A program made the translations under genes and the position numbers. From an uncultured Bacteroidales bacterium (GTDB lineage Bacteria > Bacteroidota > Bacteroidia > Bacteroidales > Bacteroidaceae), in assembly GCA_902802265.1 (NCBI GenBank), contig CADCLN010000026.1:1-42350 (forward strand): a stretch of DNA of 42,350 nt, read 5' to 3'. The notes under the pieces are model-generated. The model saw only the letters and a program-made list of their open reading frames with translations, made no database searches and was not told where the DNA came from. Of the stretch, positions 18,001 to 25,656 are shown one piece after another (the stretch's first letter is position 1; each line of letters begins with the position of its first letter).

Positions 18001-21000
18001 CCTGGGCGAGGATGGTAAAATTACCGTGCAGTTCACCACAGGCAGCAGCGGTCCTGAAGGCTTTGCTATCGAGGTGAGTGCTTACCAGAAGCAGGATGTA
18101 TATGTGAAAAGCCTCCTGGTTGAAGATGTCAGCGTGAACGAGGTATTGAAAGGCCAAACAGACGTGAAGATGCTGAAGATTACCGTGGAAGCTGACGGCG
18201 AAAAGACTCCGCTCGACATCACGGGCTTTAATCTGGGCAGCATCGCAGATGCTGCCGTTGTTGCACGCCAGACTATCTACCAGACGGGTACTTCAAACAG
18301 TTTCTCTACGCAAGAATCCTTCGAAGAGAAATACACCATCAGTGGTCCAGGCACCTACTACTTCTGGGTGGCTTACGACGTGAACACGGAAGCAGAAGTG
18401 GGTGAAACAGCACAGGCTCAGCTGGAAAGCATCGTAGCTGGCGGCGAAACCATCACCGTCATGAACGAAGAACCTGTCGTCAGCAACATTACCGTGGCGC
18501 AAGGCAAGAAGGGTACCTACACCGTGGGTGGTGAACTGGCCAACTACGCTACCATCCAGGGAGCCATTGATGATCTCGGCACACTCGGCATGGAGGGACC
18601 GGTCACGCTGAACATCCGTGCGGGTGAATACAATGAGCGTGTACACATTCCTTATATCAAAGGCATGGGCAGTACCAACACACTGACCATCCAGAGCGAA
18701 AGCGGTCTGCGCGACGTAAAGATTTACCACGACAGCTACACCTCGGGAGCTTACAGCGACGACCAGTACTCCAAAGTTTACGGCGTAGTGACCCTCCACC
18801 AAGCCAGCTACGTCACGCTGAAGGGCGTGGAAGTCACAACAACCGACCAAAACTACGATGCCGTCATCATGGTGCGAAACGAAAGCCGACACGTCATCAT
18901 TGACAACTGCTATATCCATGCTGCCACGACAACTTCAGCCCAGCAGGATATCAACCTGATTGGCCACTATGTAGAGGACAAGCGGGGTGACGAATATCTG
19001 GAAAACACCAACAACGACTACCTCACCATCAGAAACTCGTTGCTTGAGGGTGGCTACATCGGTGTGAACATGGGTGGCACCAGCATCGTAAACCCCAACC
19101 TGCCCAAGGAAGTGGGTGGTGTCATCGAAGGCAACACCTTCAAGAATCAGGGCACGAAAGCCATCTATGTGATGGACGAACTGGGTGCGAAGATTAAGGG
19201 CAACACCGTCATCGTCGATGCTGATGTAGAGACGAAGATGAGTGTGGGCATCCTGGACATGCAACTGCGAAATGCGTATGACGAACCCTTCGAGATTACA
19301 GGCAACACCTTCAACGTGGCTCCAAACACCTATTGTGTCGTGATGAACCTGCGCCAGGTGGAAGCTACGGAGGGAGCACCCATGATCGTAGCCAACAACG
19401 TCATCAACCTGGCTTCGCTCAACGCCTCTTACGCGGCACTGAAGTTCAATGGCGGAAAAATCAAGAATGTGAACATCGCCCACAACACGCTGCGCATGAC
19501 GGGTACGAATGGCGGTGCTACCCTTTGGGCAAGTTCTACGTTCTCCGACGGCTATGGCACTGGCATCAACGTGGTGAACAACATCATCCAGAACGAGACC
19601 AGCGGTTATGCCGTAAACCTCTACAACGACAACAATCTGGGCAAAGTGAATTTCCAGAACAATCTGATTTATACAGCTGGCGAGACCTTCTTCCGTGCTG
19701 CTTCAAGCACAACGGGCGACTTTGCTACCTTCGTGGAGAAAACAGGTGCTACGGGCTGTATCAACAAGGCTGCCGTGTTTGTCAGCGACGACATTCTGGA
19801 ACCTGCCAACACACTGGATGGCGATCTGCTCTGCGCTTTGCCTTTGAACTACGTCACAACTGACGTGAACGGCACGGTGCGTCCTGCGGAGAACATCTCT
19901 GTCGGCGCTTTTGAATACGACCCCGACTTGACCCGAATTCCCGTGGTAGCCGAGAACTATCCACAGGTCAGCATCGTGGATTGGCACACTGCCATGCTGT
20001 CTATGCAGACCGACATGAACGGCAAGGCCTGTGTGGCCGTATTGCGCGCCGACGCTCCGGCTCCTACGGCTGACGACCTGTTGGCTGTAGGCACTACATT
20101 CACGCTGACCAAAGACACCGAGGCATCTGTCAAAATTGACACGCTGCAGGAGAAGACCGACTACATAGCCTATCTGTTGGCAGTAAGTCCACGTGGCAAT
20201 GCTACAGAACTTATCGTCACCGATATATTTACTACACCGATGGAACCCATCGACTTGCTGATTGCTTGCACAAAGCCTGAAACCACAGTGGCTGCTGGCA
20301 GCGATACCTCCCTGAAAGTGATGGTAGCAAGCGGTCTGGCTCCATTCACCGTATGCTGGACAGACAGCAAAAATCAGCCCGTATGCGAACCTTTCCAGAC
20401 CGACCTGCTGGGTGAAGAAATCCTCACCCCGCTGACAGCCACACAGTCGGGCGACTACTATGTAGCCATTACAGACGCACAGCAGAAGACTGCACTTGAC
20501 ACCTGCCGCATCGTCGTGACAGGCGCAGCACAGATAGCCGACTTCGAGAACCTCTATCTTGCAGACGACGGGCACTGGTGCGGTCCTGACACCAAGGGCA
20601 GCAGGGAAGTAGGGCTCTACGGCGACGACCAGTATCAAGGCTCGTTCATCAGTGGTAGCTATGCCTTTAGCAATAATTATAGCATCGACTGGGGAAGTTG
20701 GTCTGGCTTCAGCTATTCCAACAGCACACGCAGCGATTTCCATTCTTACGTCACGGACCAGTGGAATGCTTGCACGGGCAGCGGGCATCAGGGTTCCGAG
20801 AGTTATGCCGTCTTCTTCGAGGACAGCTTTGCTCCGATGACTGTCACCGTGCTGAACCGACCCGACGGCGACCTTGTTCGTGGGTTCTACATCACCAATG
20901 CCGCCTGGACCGTGGATGCTATCCTGAATGGAGATGGGCAGACGGGCGAAAGGGATGCTGACGGCAAGCCTGTGGATGGCACCGTCGGATTCAAACAGGG

Positions 21001-22054
21001 CGACTACTTCCTGCTTACCATTACCGCCGACAACGACGAGGAAGTGGAATTCTACCTGGCCGACTATCGTTCTGAAAACGCCGCCGACCATTATTATGTC
21101 AGCGACTGGCAGTGGGTTGACCTCAGCGGACTGGGCGTCGTGAAGGAACTCACCTTCAGTCTGAAGAGTTCACGCAAGAATACTTGGGGCTACACCACTC
21201 CACTCTACTTCTGCATGGACGACTTCAATGGCTACGGACCAGGTCCTGCCACCATGGAAGATTTGGCCCTGGAGGAAGAAAGCTTCTGGAACGGCAGCGA
21301 CGCAGCGGGATCTTTCGTATCGGGTGCCTACCGTTTCGACAATGGTTACAAGACTAACTCATACGGCAACTACTCCTATGGGTTTGCTTACAGTAACAGG
21401 ACTTCTACTGCCTTCTCCACCTACGCAGCCGACCGTTACAACGCTTGTACGGGTGAAGGGGCTGAAGGGTCTGCCACATACGCCGTCTTCTGCATGAACA
21501 AGGCTTTGCCGATGGGGGTAGAGGTGATGAGCAGCAAAGCGGGTGACATCGTCAGCGGTTTCTACGTGACCAACGCTGCATCCACCTATCAGGCACTGAC
21601 TGAGGGCACTGACCTCGCCAAACGTTTCGGCGTGGGCGATTGGCTCAAACTCACCGTCACTGGCTATGATGCCGAAGGGGCAGAAACGGACTCTGTGGAT
21701 TTCTATCTGGCAGACTTCCGTGATGCAAATGCCACCTACATTGTTGAGACTTGGCGGTGGGTTGACCTCAGCGGACTGGGCAAGGTGAAGCGGCTCGTCT
21801 TCACCATGAGCAGTAGCGACAGCAACGCGTGGGGCATGAACACTCCCGCCTACTTCTGCCTCGACAATCTGGGCGGAGAAAAACCCGAATACGAAGAACC
21901 GCTTGTTACTTCCATCTGCCTTGTGAAGACAGACCGGACGGCTGAACCTGTAGCCATCTACAGTCTGGGCGGTGTGCTCCAGAACGAACTGCTGCCTGGC
22001 ATCAACATCGTGAAGTATGCTGACGGCACAGAGAAGAAGTTTCTTGTCAAATAA
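15062..22054 (+). CDS. Giant multidomain surface protein: CUB-like/BNR_assoc_N modules, beta-helix, two DUF4465 domains
   Basis: 2330 residues with an N-terminal signal (ending near EMRADR). Visible order: four alternations of a CUB-like domain (about 30-185, 330-460, 604-745, 883-1010; each with an FYD/FFDEGG/FYDDGG start and an S(T/A)AADGALT motif) and a ~140-residue domain like the N-terminal BNR-repeat neuraminidase region (about 190-330, 460-600, 745-880, 1012-1140). Then a right-handed beta-helix (about 1150-1620: NYATIQGAIDDL, repeated N-N-x-I/V turns), a fibronectin/Ig-like stretch (1625-1820), DUF4465 copy 1 (1825-2058), DUF4465 copy 2 (2066-2274), and a tail EPVAIYSLGG...GINIVKYADG. 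It lies in the riboswitch-controlled operon, 21 bp after its neighbour. DUF4465-type proteins recur in Bacteroidota B12 loci (I believe the BtuH binders belong here, unverified). Cell-surface capture or adhesion is the inference. Confidence 0.82.
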   Translation: MKQYYSPRFLSVLWTFCALCVEMRADREVNQLQFGKQLIEVATDEVITFYDPWGTANIVDANSYNSQSLTVFKPAEAGMSVQITFERIDLDQYSNSYYMYINLYDGVADATDAFVWATSTSSISSTSSLAGLDGTLLVEKINNDNKPSLPAIYTSAAADGALSVGFMHRNSNPCEGWMAKVKVVKLENMTVTGAGSSYDAVVASPKSKQNVALAQAYVTATGVMNPDHVTGIMFTLPQNEGMVNPTSLKLYKGDKQVNSTITAAGEGYLMALDEALNDGTTTFTLRGDIQSTAAVGAKVEVAVTGVITTNYTEGIAPFTAGTPVTVVNPAIVLLTADASSVTVGETPLQFFDEGGADGGIQAKTNGQVTFVPDAAGRKVMINFTKNAIWHGSYYNQELRIYNGTAATAENLIRTLQQGETGIVRSTAADGALTVVLFSDALSSTTAADGFEATVSLFTPQPMDFDGLAVAQYTTGTVCAGDASQRILDINVKTQNTEPAMQLTKMAFTTNGTYAIVTHATLFAGEKMVGETDVTGDAFEISPTEALPLVEGDNNFYLAYTVNDEAQNDQTIDAALISVTAWVNGAEKTEMATEGNPEGVRMVENIVLSQANQGTVTKTVNGAIAFNTKTASDYSSYCEAGTDDRMNIFVPKHEGMVAQIDFSEFNVQYGAYSWSNKSTFKVYAGQGTEGTLLWELGDNAQESVGPGQTLRSTAADGALTIVFNPKTSYSYYYTGWKATVSEYQPKDMEIAGVEVAQASTAIASVGAADQALLTVNVKAEGGLNAFQMNGMKVNMKGTEANITNVSVWVNDQKLGEAAAAAEVEVTFADPVTLTEGNNLFTVKVDVSSDAAAEQTIDAKVVAVKVGETEIAVAAGDPAGNRILKNIYLLQSGDNGEMIVSRDCPIMFYDDGGSDANASANFTGTITFVPKEPADAIMLDFKTWNVYYTTKLNIYQKGDAEGGYDAQYSMYDHPDKSLPIRALGEDGKITVQFTTGSSGPEGFAIEVSAYQKQDVYVKSLLVEDVSVNEVLKGQTDVKMLKITVEADGEKTPLDITGFNLGSIADAAVVARQTIYQTGTSNSFSTQESFEEKYTISGPGTYYFWVAYDVNTEAEVGETAQAQLESIVAGGETITVMNEEPVVSNITVAQGKKGTYTVGGELANYATIQGAIDDLGTLGMEGPVTLNIRAGEYNERVHIPYIKGMGSTNTLTIQSESGLRDVKIYHDSYTSGAYSDDQYSKVYGVVTLHQASYVTLKGVEVTTTDQNYDAVIMVRNESRHVIIDNCYIHAATTTSAQQDINLIGHYVEDKRGDEYLENTNNDYLTIRNSLLEGGYIGVNMGGTSIVNPNLPKEVGGVIEGNTFKNQGTKAIYVMDELGAKIKGNTVIVDADVETKMSVGILDMQLRNAYDEPFEITGNTFNVAPNTYCVVMNLRQVEATEGAPMIVANNVINLASLNASYAALKFNGGKIKNVNIAHNTLRMTGTNGGATLWASSTFSDGYGTGINVVNNIIQNETSGYAVNLYNDNNLGKVNFQNNLIYTAGETFFRAASSTTGDFATFVEKTGATGCINKAAVFVSDDILEPANTLDGDLLCALPLNYVTTDVNGTVRPAENISVGAFEYDPDLTRIPVVAENYPQVSIVDWHTAMLSMQTDMNGKACVAVLRADAPAPTADDLLAVGTTFTLTKDTEASVKIDTLQEKTDYIAYLLAVSPRGNATELIVTDIFTTPMEPIDLLIACTKPETTVAAGSDTSLKVMVASGLAPFTVCWTDSKNQPVCEPFQTDLLGEEILTPLTATQSGDYYVAITDAQQKTALDTCRIVVTGAAQIADFENLYLADDGHWCGPDTKGSREVGLYGDDQYQGSFISGSYAFSNNYSIDWGSWSGFSYSNSTRSDFHSYVTDQWNACTGSGHQGSESYAVFFEDSFAPMTVTVLNRPDGDLVRGFYITNAAWTVDAILNGDGQTGERDADGKPVDGTVGFKQGDYFLLTITADNDEEVEFYLADYRSENAADHYYVSDWQWVDLSGLGVVKELTFSLKSSRKNTWGYTTPLYFCMDDFNGYGPGPATMEDLALEEESFWNGSDAAGSFVSGAYRFDNGYKTNSYGNYSYGFAYSNRTSTAFSTYAADRYNACTGEGAEGSATYAVFCMNKALPMGVEVMSSKAGDIVSGFYVTNAASTYQALTEGTDLAKRFGVGDWLKLTVTGYDAEGAETDSVDFYLADFRDANATYIVETWRWVDLSGLGKVKRLVFTMSSSDSNAWGMNTPAYFCLDNLGGEKPEYEEPLVTSICLVKTDRTAEPVAIYSLGGVLQNELLPGINIVKYADGTEKKFLVK

Positions 22055-22080
22055 CTCAACTTTTGCAAGCCAAAGTCCTA

Positions 22081-22227
22081 AGGGAATTGAAAGGAATAGA
22101 AGAGGAGTTAAAGGGAAGTTAAAGGGACGATACCATTGCCCTGCCGCCAGCATAACATTCGTCCCTTTAACTTCCAAGCAAAGCGATAAGTTCCTTTTAA
22201 CTTCCCTTTAACTTCCAAGCGAAGTTG
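22081..22227. repeat. Word-array palindrome, family A (copy 2)
   Basis: Left arm: AGTTAAAGGGAAGTTAAAGG. The centre ACGATACCATTG...CAGCATAACATTCGT closely matches copy 1 at 151-287. Right arm: CCCTTTAACTTCC words with AAGCAAAGCG and AAGCGAAG interruptions. It lies inside the cobalamin operon. The rest of the gap to 22351 contains a small hairpin (CCACCC / GGGTGG near 22305-22327) and a TTGTTTGC that might be a weak promoter, and nothing else. Confidence 0.8.
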
Positions 22228-22351
22228 AATCAAATAAGTTTGTCATAACCATAAACCCTTTTTTATTAATATCATTTATTTGTTGTTTGCACTCAGCCAC
22301 TCCCACCCTCCCCTGGGTGGGGTGGCGGTGCGTTTTAAAATTTCATTTTTC

Positions 22352-23203
22352 ATGAAAAAGTTTTTTTACTTATCTCTGCTGATGGCCATGCCAGCCATGG
22401 CTCAGCAAAACAACCGAGTGGCAACCTTTGAAGACCTGCCCCTGGAGCAGGACAGTTTCTGGAACGGCAGCGACGGAACGGGGGGCTTCACTTCGGGCAG
22501 CTTCCGTTTTGAAAATGGCTGCGACGACTACGGCTCTTACCTCTATGCCTACGGTTTCTACTACAGCAACATGACGGAAACGTCGTTTGCCGACTATGCC
22601 ACCGACCAGTACAACAGCTGTGTGGGCCACGGAGCAGAGGGTTCTGCCACCTACGCCGTCTTCAATCTGAATGCGTGGAATCCTAAAGGCGTTGAGGTCC
22701 TGGACGGAGAAGGTGTTGTCAGCGGCTGCTATGTGACCAATGCCGCCAGCGCCTACCTGTCTATGCTCAATGGTGATGGCTATGCCAAGAAGTTCGACAC
22801 AGGCGACTGGTTCAAGGTCACCTTCATCGGCAAGGATGTCGCAGGTGGCGAAACAGGCCGTGTGGATTTCTATCTGGCAGACTTCCGTGAAGATGCCTAC
22901 ATCGTCAGCGATTGGCAGTGGGTTGACCTCAGCGGCTTAGGTCAAGTAGCCCGCATTGACTTCGACATGAGCAGTAGCGACAGCGGTCAGTTTGGCATGA
23001 ACACACCCGCCTACTTCTGCATCGACAATTTCGGAGCAGAAAATCCAGAGCAGCCCTCCGTCCGCATTCAGAGTCTGCAGGCAGACAGCCATGAGCCTGT
23101 AGCCATCTATACCCTGGACGGCATCCGCCGCAGCACGCTCCAGCATGGACTGAACATCGTGAAGTATGCTGACGGCACGACAAGGAAGGTCGTTGTAAAA
23201 TGA
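22352..23203 (+). CDS. Secreted single-domain DUF4465 protein of the cobalamin operon
   Basis: 283 residues. I chose the ATG at 22352 because it begins a normal signal peptide (MKKFFYLSLLMAMPAMAQQ). The upstream in-frame ATG at 22280 would add 24 residues read from GC-rich spacer. Residues about 25-235 are one DUF4465 domain: FEDLPLEQDSFWNGSDGTGG, FTSGSFRFENG, YGFYYSNMTETSFADYATDQYNS, GVVSGCYVTNAASAYLSMLNGD, DFYLADFREDAYIVSDWQW, VDLSGLGQV and NTPAYFCIDNFG. It closely resembles the second DUF4465 domain of the giant protein upstream, and both share the C-terminal tail EPVAIYTLDG...GLNIVKYADGTxRKxxVK. I infer a secreted or surface cobalamin-locus binder of BtuH type (unverified). No lipobox. 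Confidence 0.85.
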   Translation: MKKFFYLSLLMAMPAMAQQNNRVATFEDLPLEQDSFWNGSDGTGGFTSGSFRFENGCDDYGSYLYAYGFYYSNMTETSFADYATDQYNSCVGHGAEGSATYAVFNLNAWNPKGVEVLDGEGVVSGCYVTNAASAYLSMLNGDGYAKKFDTGDWFKVTFIGKDVAGGETGRVDFYLADFREDAYIVSDWQWVDLSGLGQVARIDFDMSSSDSGQFGMNTPAYFCIDNFGAENPEQPSVRIQSLQADSHEPVAIYTLDGIRRSTLQHGLNIVKYADGTTRKVVVK

Positions 23204-23209
23204 TAAAAA

Positions 23210-23353
23210 AAGACCCCCTCTAACTCCCCCTTTAGGGGGGAGGATATTTACCATGTACCATGTACCATTTACTATTTACCATTTACCATTTACTATTTAC
23301 CATCTGCCATCTCCTTTCTCCCCCTAGAGGGGGAGTTAGAGGGGGTCTCCTCT
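23210..23353. repeat. Word-array palindrome, family C, with C-rich outer arms
   Basis: The outer left arm AGACCCCCTCTAACTCCCCC (from about 23212) is the reverse complement of the outer right arm GGGGGAGTTAGAGGGGGTCT (to about 23351). Each also forms a local CCCCCTTTAGGGGG-type hairpin. Between them lies an array of TTTACCA/TTTACTA words and CATGTAC variants (about 23246-23300). The right half is translated as the start of the BtuF-like protein. The left hairpin could terminate transcripts of the DUF4465 gene. Confidence 0.8.
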
Positions 23354-24456
23354 TCCTTCTTTCCCTCACCGCTTGTGTGGGGGGTGGCAACTCTCCTTCC
23401 ACCACAGCACAGGGAGCAGACATACAGATGCAGTATGCGGGCCTGATTACCATGAAGCAGTGCCCTGGCTACATCTATGCCCAAATCCGCAACCCATGGG
23501 ATTCGGCTGCCATCCTCCACTCCTATATCCTCGTCCCGCGGGATGCACCAGAGCCCACAGGTAACCTGCCGCAGGGGGATATTGTGCGCATACCGCTAAA
23601 AAACAGCGTGGTCTATACGATGGTGCACTGCGGACTGATTGACGAACTCGGCGCATACGACCAAATCAGGGGTGTGTGCGACCTGCGCTACATAGACATT
23701 CCCAAGGTGCAAGCCGATGCCAAGACGGGCAAACTGAAAAACCTCGGTGAGGGCCTCAACCCCAACATCGAGGCTATCATCAACATGTCGCCCGATGCCA
23801 TCCTGCTTTCACCCTTCCAAAACGACGGCGGCTACGGACGTCTCAGCAAACTCGGCATCCCCATCGTGGAATGTGCCGACTACATGGAAACCTCCGCACT
23901 GGGCAGGGCTGAATGGATGAAGTTCTACGGACTGCTCTACGGACGCGAACAGACTGCCGACAGCCTTTTCCGGCAAGTTGTCTGCCGATATGATTCTCTC
24001 AAACAACTGGCTGCCACCGCCAAAGAACACCCTACCGTCGTGACCGACCTGAAGTATGGTGCCGCCTGGTATGTTCCCGCAGGAGGTAGCACCACAGGAC
24101 AAATGCTGGCGGATGCCGCCGCAGACTACATTTTCAAGGATTACCCCGAAAGCGGCAACCTCACACTCGCTCCGGAAACCGTCTTCGACCGAGCCGCCGA
24201 AGCTCAATACTGGATAATCCGCTACAACCAGGCTACCGACAAAACTTATGACGAACTGAGCCTGGAATATACCAACTATGCGCAGATGGCAGCTTTCCGC
24301 AATCATAACATTTATGCCTGCAACACAGCCCGCATACCTTTCTACAAGGAAGCTCCTTTCCACCCCGACCTTCTGCTCAGAGACTTCATTCTGATTCTCC
24401 ACCCCGACATACTAAAGGGCGAGAAAACTCGTTACTATAAGAAAATGAAAGAATGA
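23260..24456 (+). CDS. btuF: BtuF-like ABC transporter substrate-binding lipoprotein
   Basis: Up to 398 residues. The substrate-binding fold is clear: VVYTMVHCGLIDELGAYDQIRGVCD, LNPNIEAIINMSPDAILLSPFQ, GIPIVECADYMETSALGRAEWMKFYGLLYG, VVTDLKYGAAWYVPAGGSTTGQMLADA and FYKEAPFHPDLLLRDF. A lipobox FLLSLTAC places the mature Cys at residue 39. The only available in-frame start before it is the ATG at 23260 (GGGGGGAGGA lies 17-26 nt upstream), so the n-region (MYHLLFTIYHLLFTICHLL, then SPPRGGVRGG) is translated from the family C repeat. The gene overlaps the permease start by 4 bp. A B12 role is inferred from the operon, since iron-siderophore binders look alike. A GTG or TTG start within the repeat is not visible in frame. 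Confidence 0.82.
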   Translation: MYHLLFTIYHLLFTICHLLSPPRGGVRGGLLFLLSLTACVGGGNSPSTTAQGADIQMQYAGLITMKQCPGYIYAQIRNPWDSAAILHSYILVPRDAPEPTGNLPQGDIVRIPLKNSVVYTMVHCGLIDELGAYDQIRGVCDLRYIDIPKVQADAKTGKLKNLGEGLNPNIEAIINMSPDAILLSPFQNDGGYGRLSKLGIPIVECADYMETSALGRAEWMKFYGLLYGREQTADSLFRQVVCRYDSLKQLAATAKEHPTVVTDLKYGAAWYVPAGGSTTGQMLADAAADYIFKDYPESGNLTLAPETVFDRAAEAQYWIIRYNQATDKTYDELSLEYTNYAQMAAFRNHNIYACNTARIPFYKEAPFHPDLLLRDFILILHPDILKGEKTRYYKKMKE

Positions 24457-25475
24457 AAACCACCCTCCATGCCATCTTTCTCTGCTTTGCCCTCAGTGCC
24501 CTTTTCGTAGCCAATCTCTTTTTCGGCACCGTCAGCATCCCCGCTACAGAGGTCTTCGGGGCACTGACAGGAGGCGAAGTGGCAAAGGCTTCTTGGAAAT
24601 ATATCGTGCTTGAATCCCGACTGCCTGGAGCCGTCACCGCCATGCTTTGCGGAGCCTCACTCGCAGCCAGCGGACTCATGTTGCAGACGGCCTTCCGCAA
24701 TCCCCTGGCAGGTCCCTCTATCCTCGGCATCACCAACGGAGCCTCTCTCGGCGTCGCCATCGTCATGCTCGCTACCGGCGGCGTGCTTGGCACGAATATG
24801 CTCGGAGCAGATATCCAGATAGCAGGCATCCTTGCCGTCATCATGGCTGCCTTCCTCGGTTCCATCCTTGTCATGACACTGCTGCTCACCCTCAACAGTC
24901 TGATACGCAGCCACACTATGCTGCTCATTGTCGGCATCATGTTCGGCTACCTCACAGGCTCCCTCATATCCCTGCTAAACGTCTTCGCATCCTCCGACAA
25001 CGTCTTTGCCTACGTCGTCTGGGGTATGGGCAGTTTCTCCAGCGTTCCCCTTCAGCAGCTGCCCTGGTTCGCCGCTGCCTGCATCGTAGGGCTGCTCATC
25101 TCGTTGCTGCTCATAAAACCTCTCAACGCTCTGCTGCTGGGCGACCACTACGCCCAGAACCTTGGCTTCAGCATCCGTCGCATCCGCACCAGCCTCCTGC
25201 TGTCCACAGGACTGCTTACAGCTGTCAGCACCGCCTTCTGCGGCCCCGTTGCCTTCCTCGGACTGGCAACTCCCCACATTGCACGGATGCTGACAGGCAC
25301 GGAGAACCACCGTTACCTGCTGCCCGCCACCATCCTGACAGGCTCCGTCATAGCCCTGCTCTGCAACCTGCTCTGTATGCTGCCTGCCGGCACCCTCCTT
25401 CCCCTCAACGCTGTCACCCCCATGATTGGCGCACCCGTCATCCTTTACGTCATCCTGCGAAGGCGAAACGCATAG
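24453..25475 (+). CDS. btuC: BtuC/FecCD-family ABC transporter permease
   Basis: 340 residues, full length for the FecCD family, with about nine to ten membrane segments. Motifs seen: LESRLPGAVTAMLCGASLAASGLMLQ, FRNPLAGPSILGITNGASLG, LLIVGIMFGYLTGSLISLL, VVWGMGSFSSVPLQQLPW, GDHYAQNLGFSIRRIR and the cytoplasmic coupling region FCGPVAFLGLATPHIARMLTG. It overlaps the BtuF-like gene by 4 bp (ATGA) and is the last gene of the cobalamin operon, followed at once by a strong terminator. No ATPase (BtuD) gene follows, so the ATP-binding partner must be encoded elsewhere. Substrate assignment is by context. Confidence 0.88.
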   Translation: MKTTLHAIFLCFALSALFVANLFFGTVSIPATEVFGALTGGEVAKASWKYIVLESRLPGAVTAMLCGASLAASGLMLQTAFRNPLAGPSILGITNGASLGVAIVMLATGGVLGTNMLGADIQIAGILAVIMAAFLGSILVMTLLLTLNSLIRSHTMLLIVGIMFGYLTGSLISLLNVFASSDNVFAYVVWGMGSFSSVPLQQLPWFAAACIVGLLISLLLIKPLNALLLGDHYAQNLGFSIRRIRTSLLLSTGLLTAVSTAFCGPVAFLGLATPHIARMLTGTENHRYLLPATILTGSVIALLCNLLCMLPAGTLLPLNAVTPMIGAPVILYVILRRRNA

Positions 25476-25517
25476 AAAAGTGTACCATCACACCTGCTGG
25501 GTGACAGTACACTTTTC
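25476..25517 (+). terminator. Terminator of the cobalamin operon
   Basis: AAAAGTGTAC and GTACACTTTT are perfect inverted arms starting one base after the btuC stop. An inner TCAC/GTGA stem extends the hairpin. The A-run before and T-run inside the right arm suit bidirectional termination, and the minus-strand esterase gene ends 140 bp further on. Confidence 0.85.
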
Positions 25518-25556
25518 ACATATTTTGTCTATAATGAAGTTAAAGCTTTACAATTA

Positions 25557-25622
25557 TCTCTTCAAAACTTAGCACTTGTCTCTTCGAAACACGGCTGTTG
25601 TCTCTTCGAAACTTAACTGCTG
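25557..25622. repeat. Three tandem 22-bp units between convergent genes
   Basis: Units begin at 25557, 25579 and 25601. Each starts TCTCTTC(A/G)AAAC and ends in a CTTG/GTTG/GCTG-like sequence. The units are 22 bp with no spacers between them. Nothing else is recognisable in 25518-25656. Function unknown. Confidence 0.7.
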
Positions 25623-25656
25623 TTAAATCGGCGGTTATGTGATATAGTGGCTAAGA

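Noticed and set aside
15572-21091. Several long minus-strand open frames opposite the giant surface protein
   Set aside because: They mirror the repetitive codon use of the plus-strand gene and have no start context or domain of their own.
22280-22351. 24-codon extension of the single-DUF4465 protein
   Set aside because: It precedes a complete signal peptide at 22352 and is read from GC-rich spacer.
23210-23245. A simple terminator only
   Set aside because: The hairpin is real, but its outer arm is matched by the complement 100 bp away, so it is part of a larger palindromic repeat.
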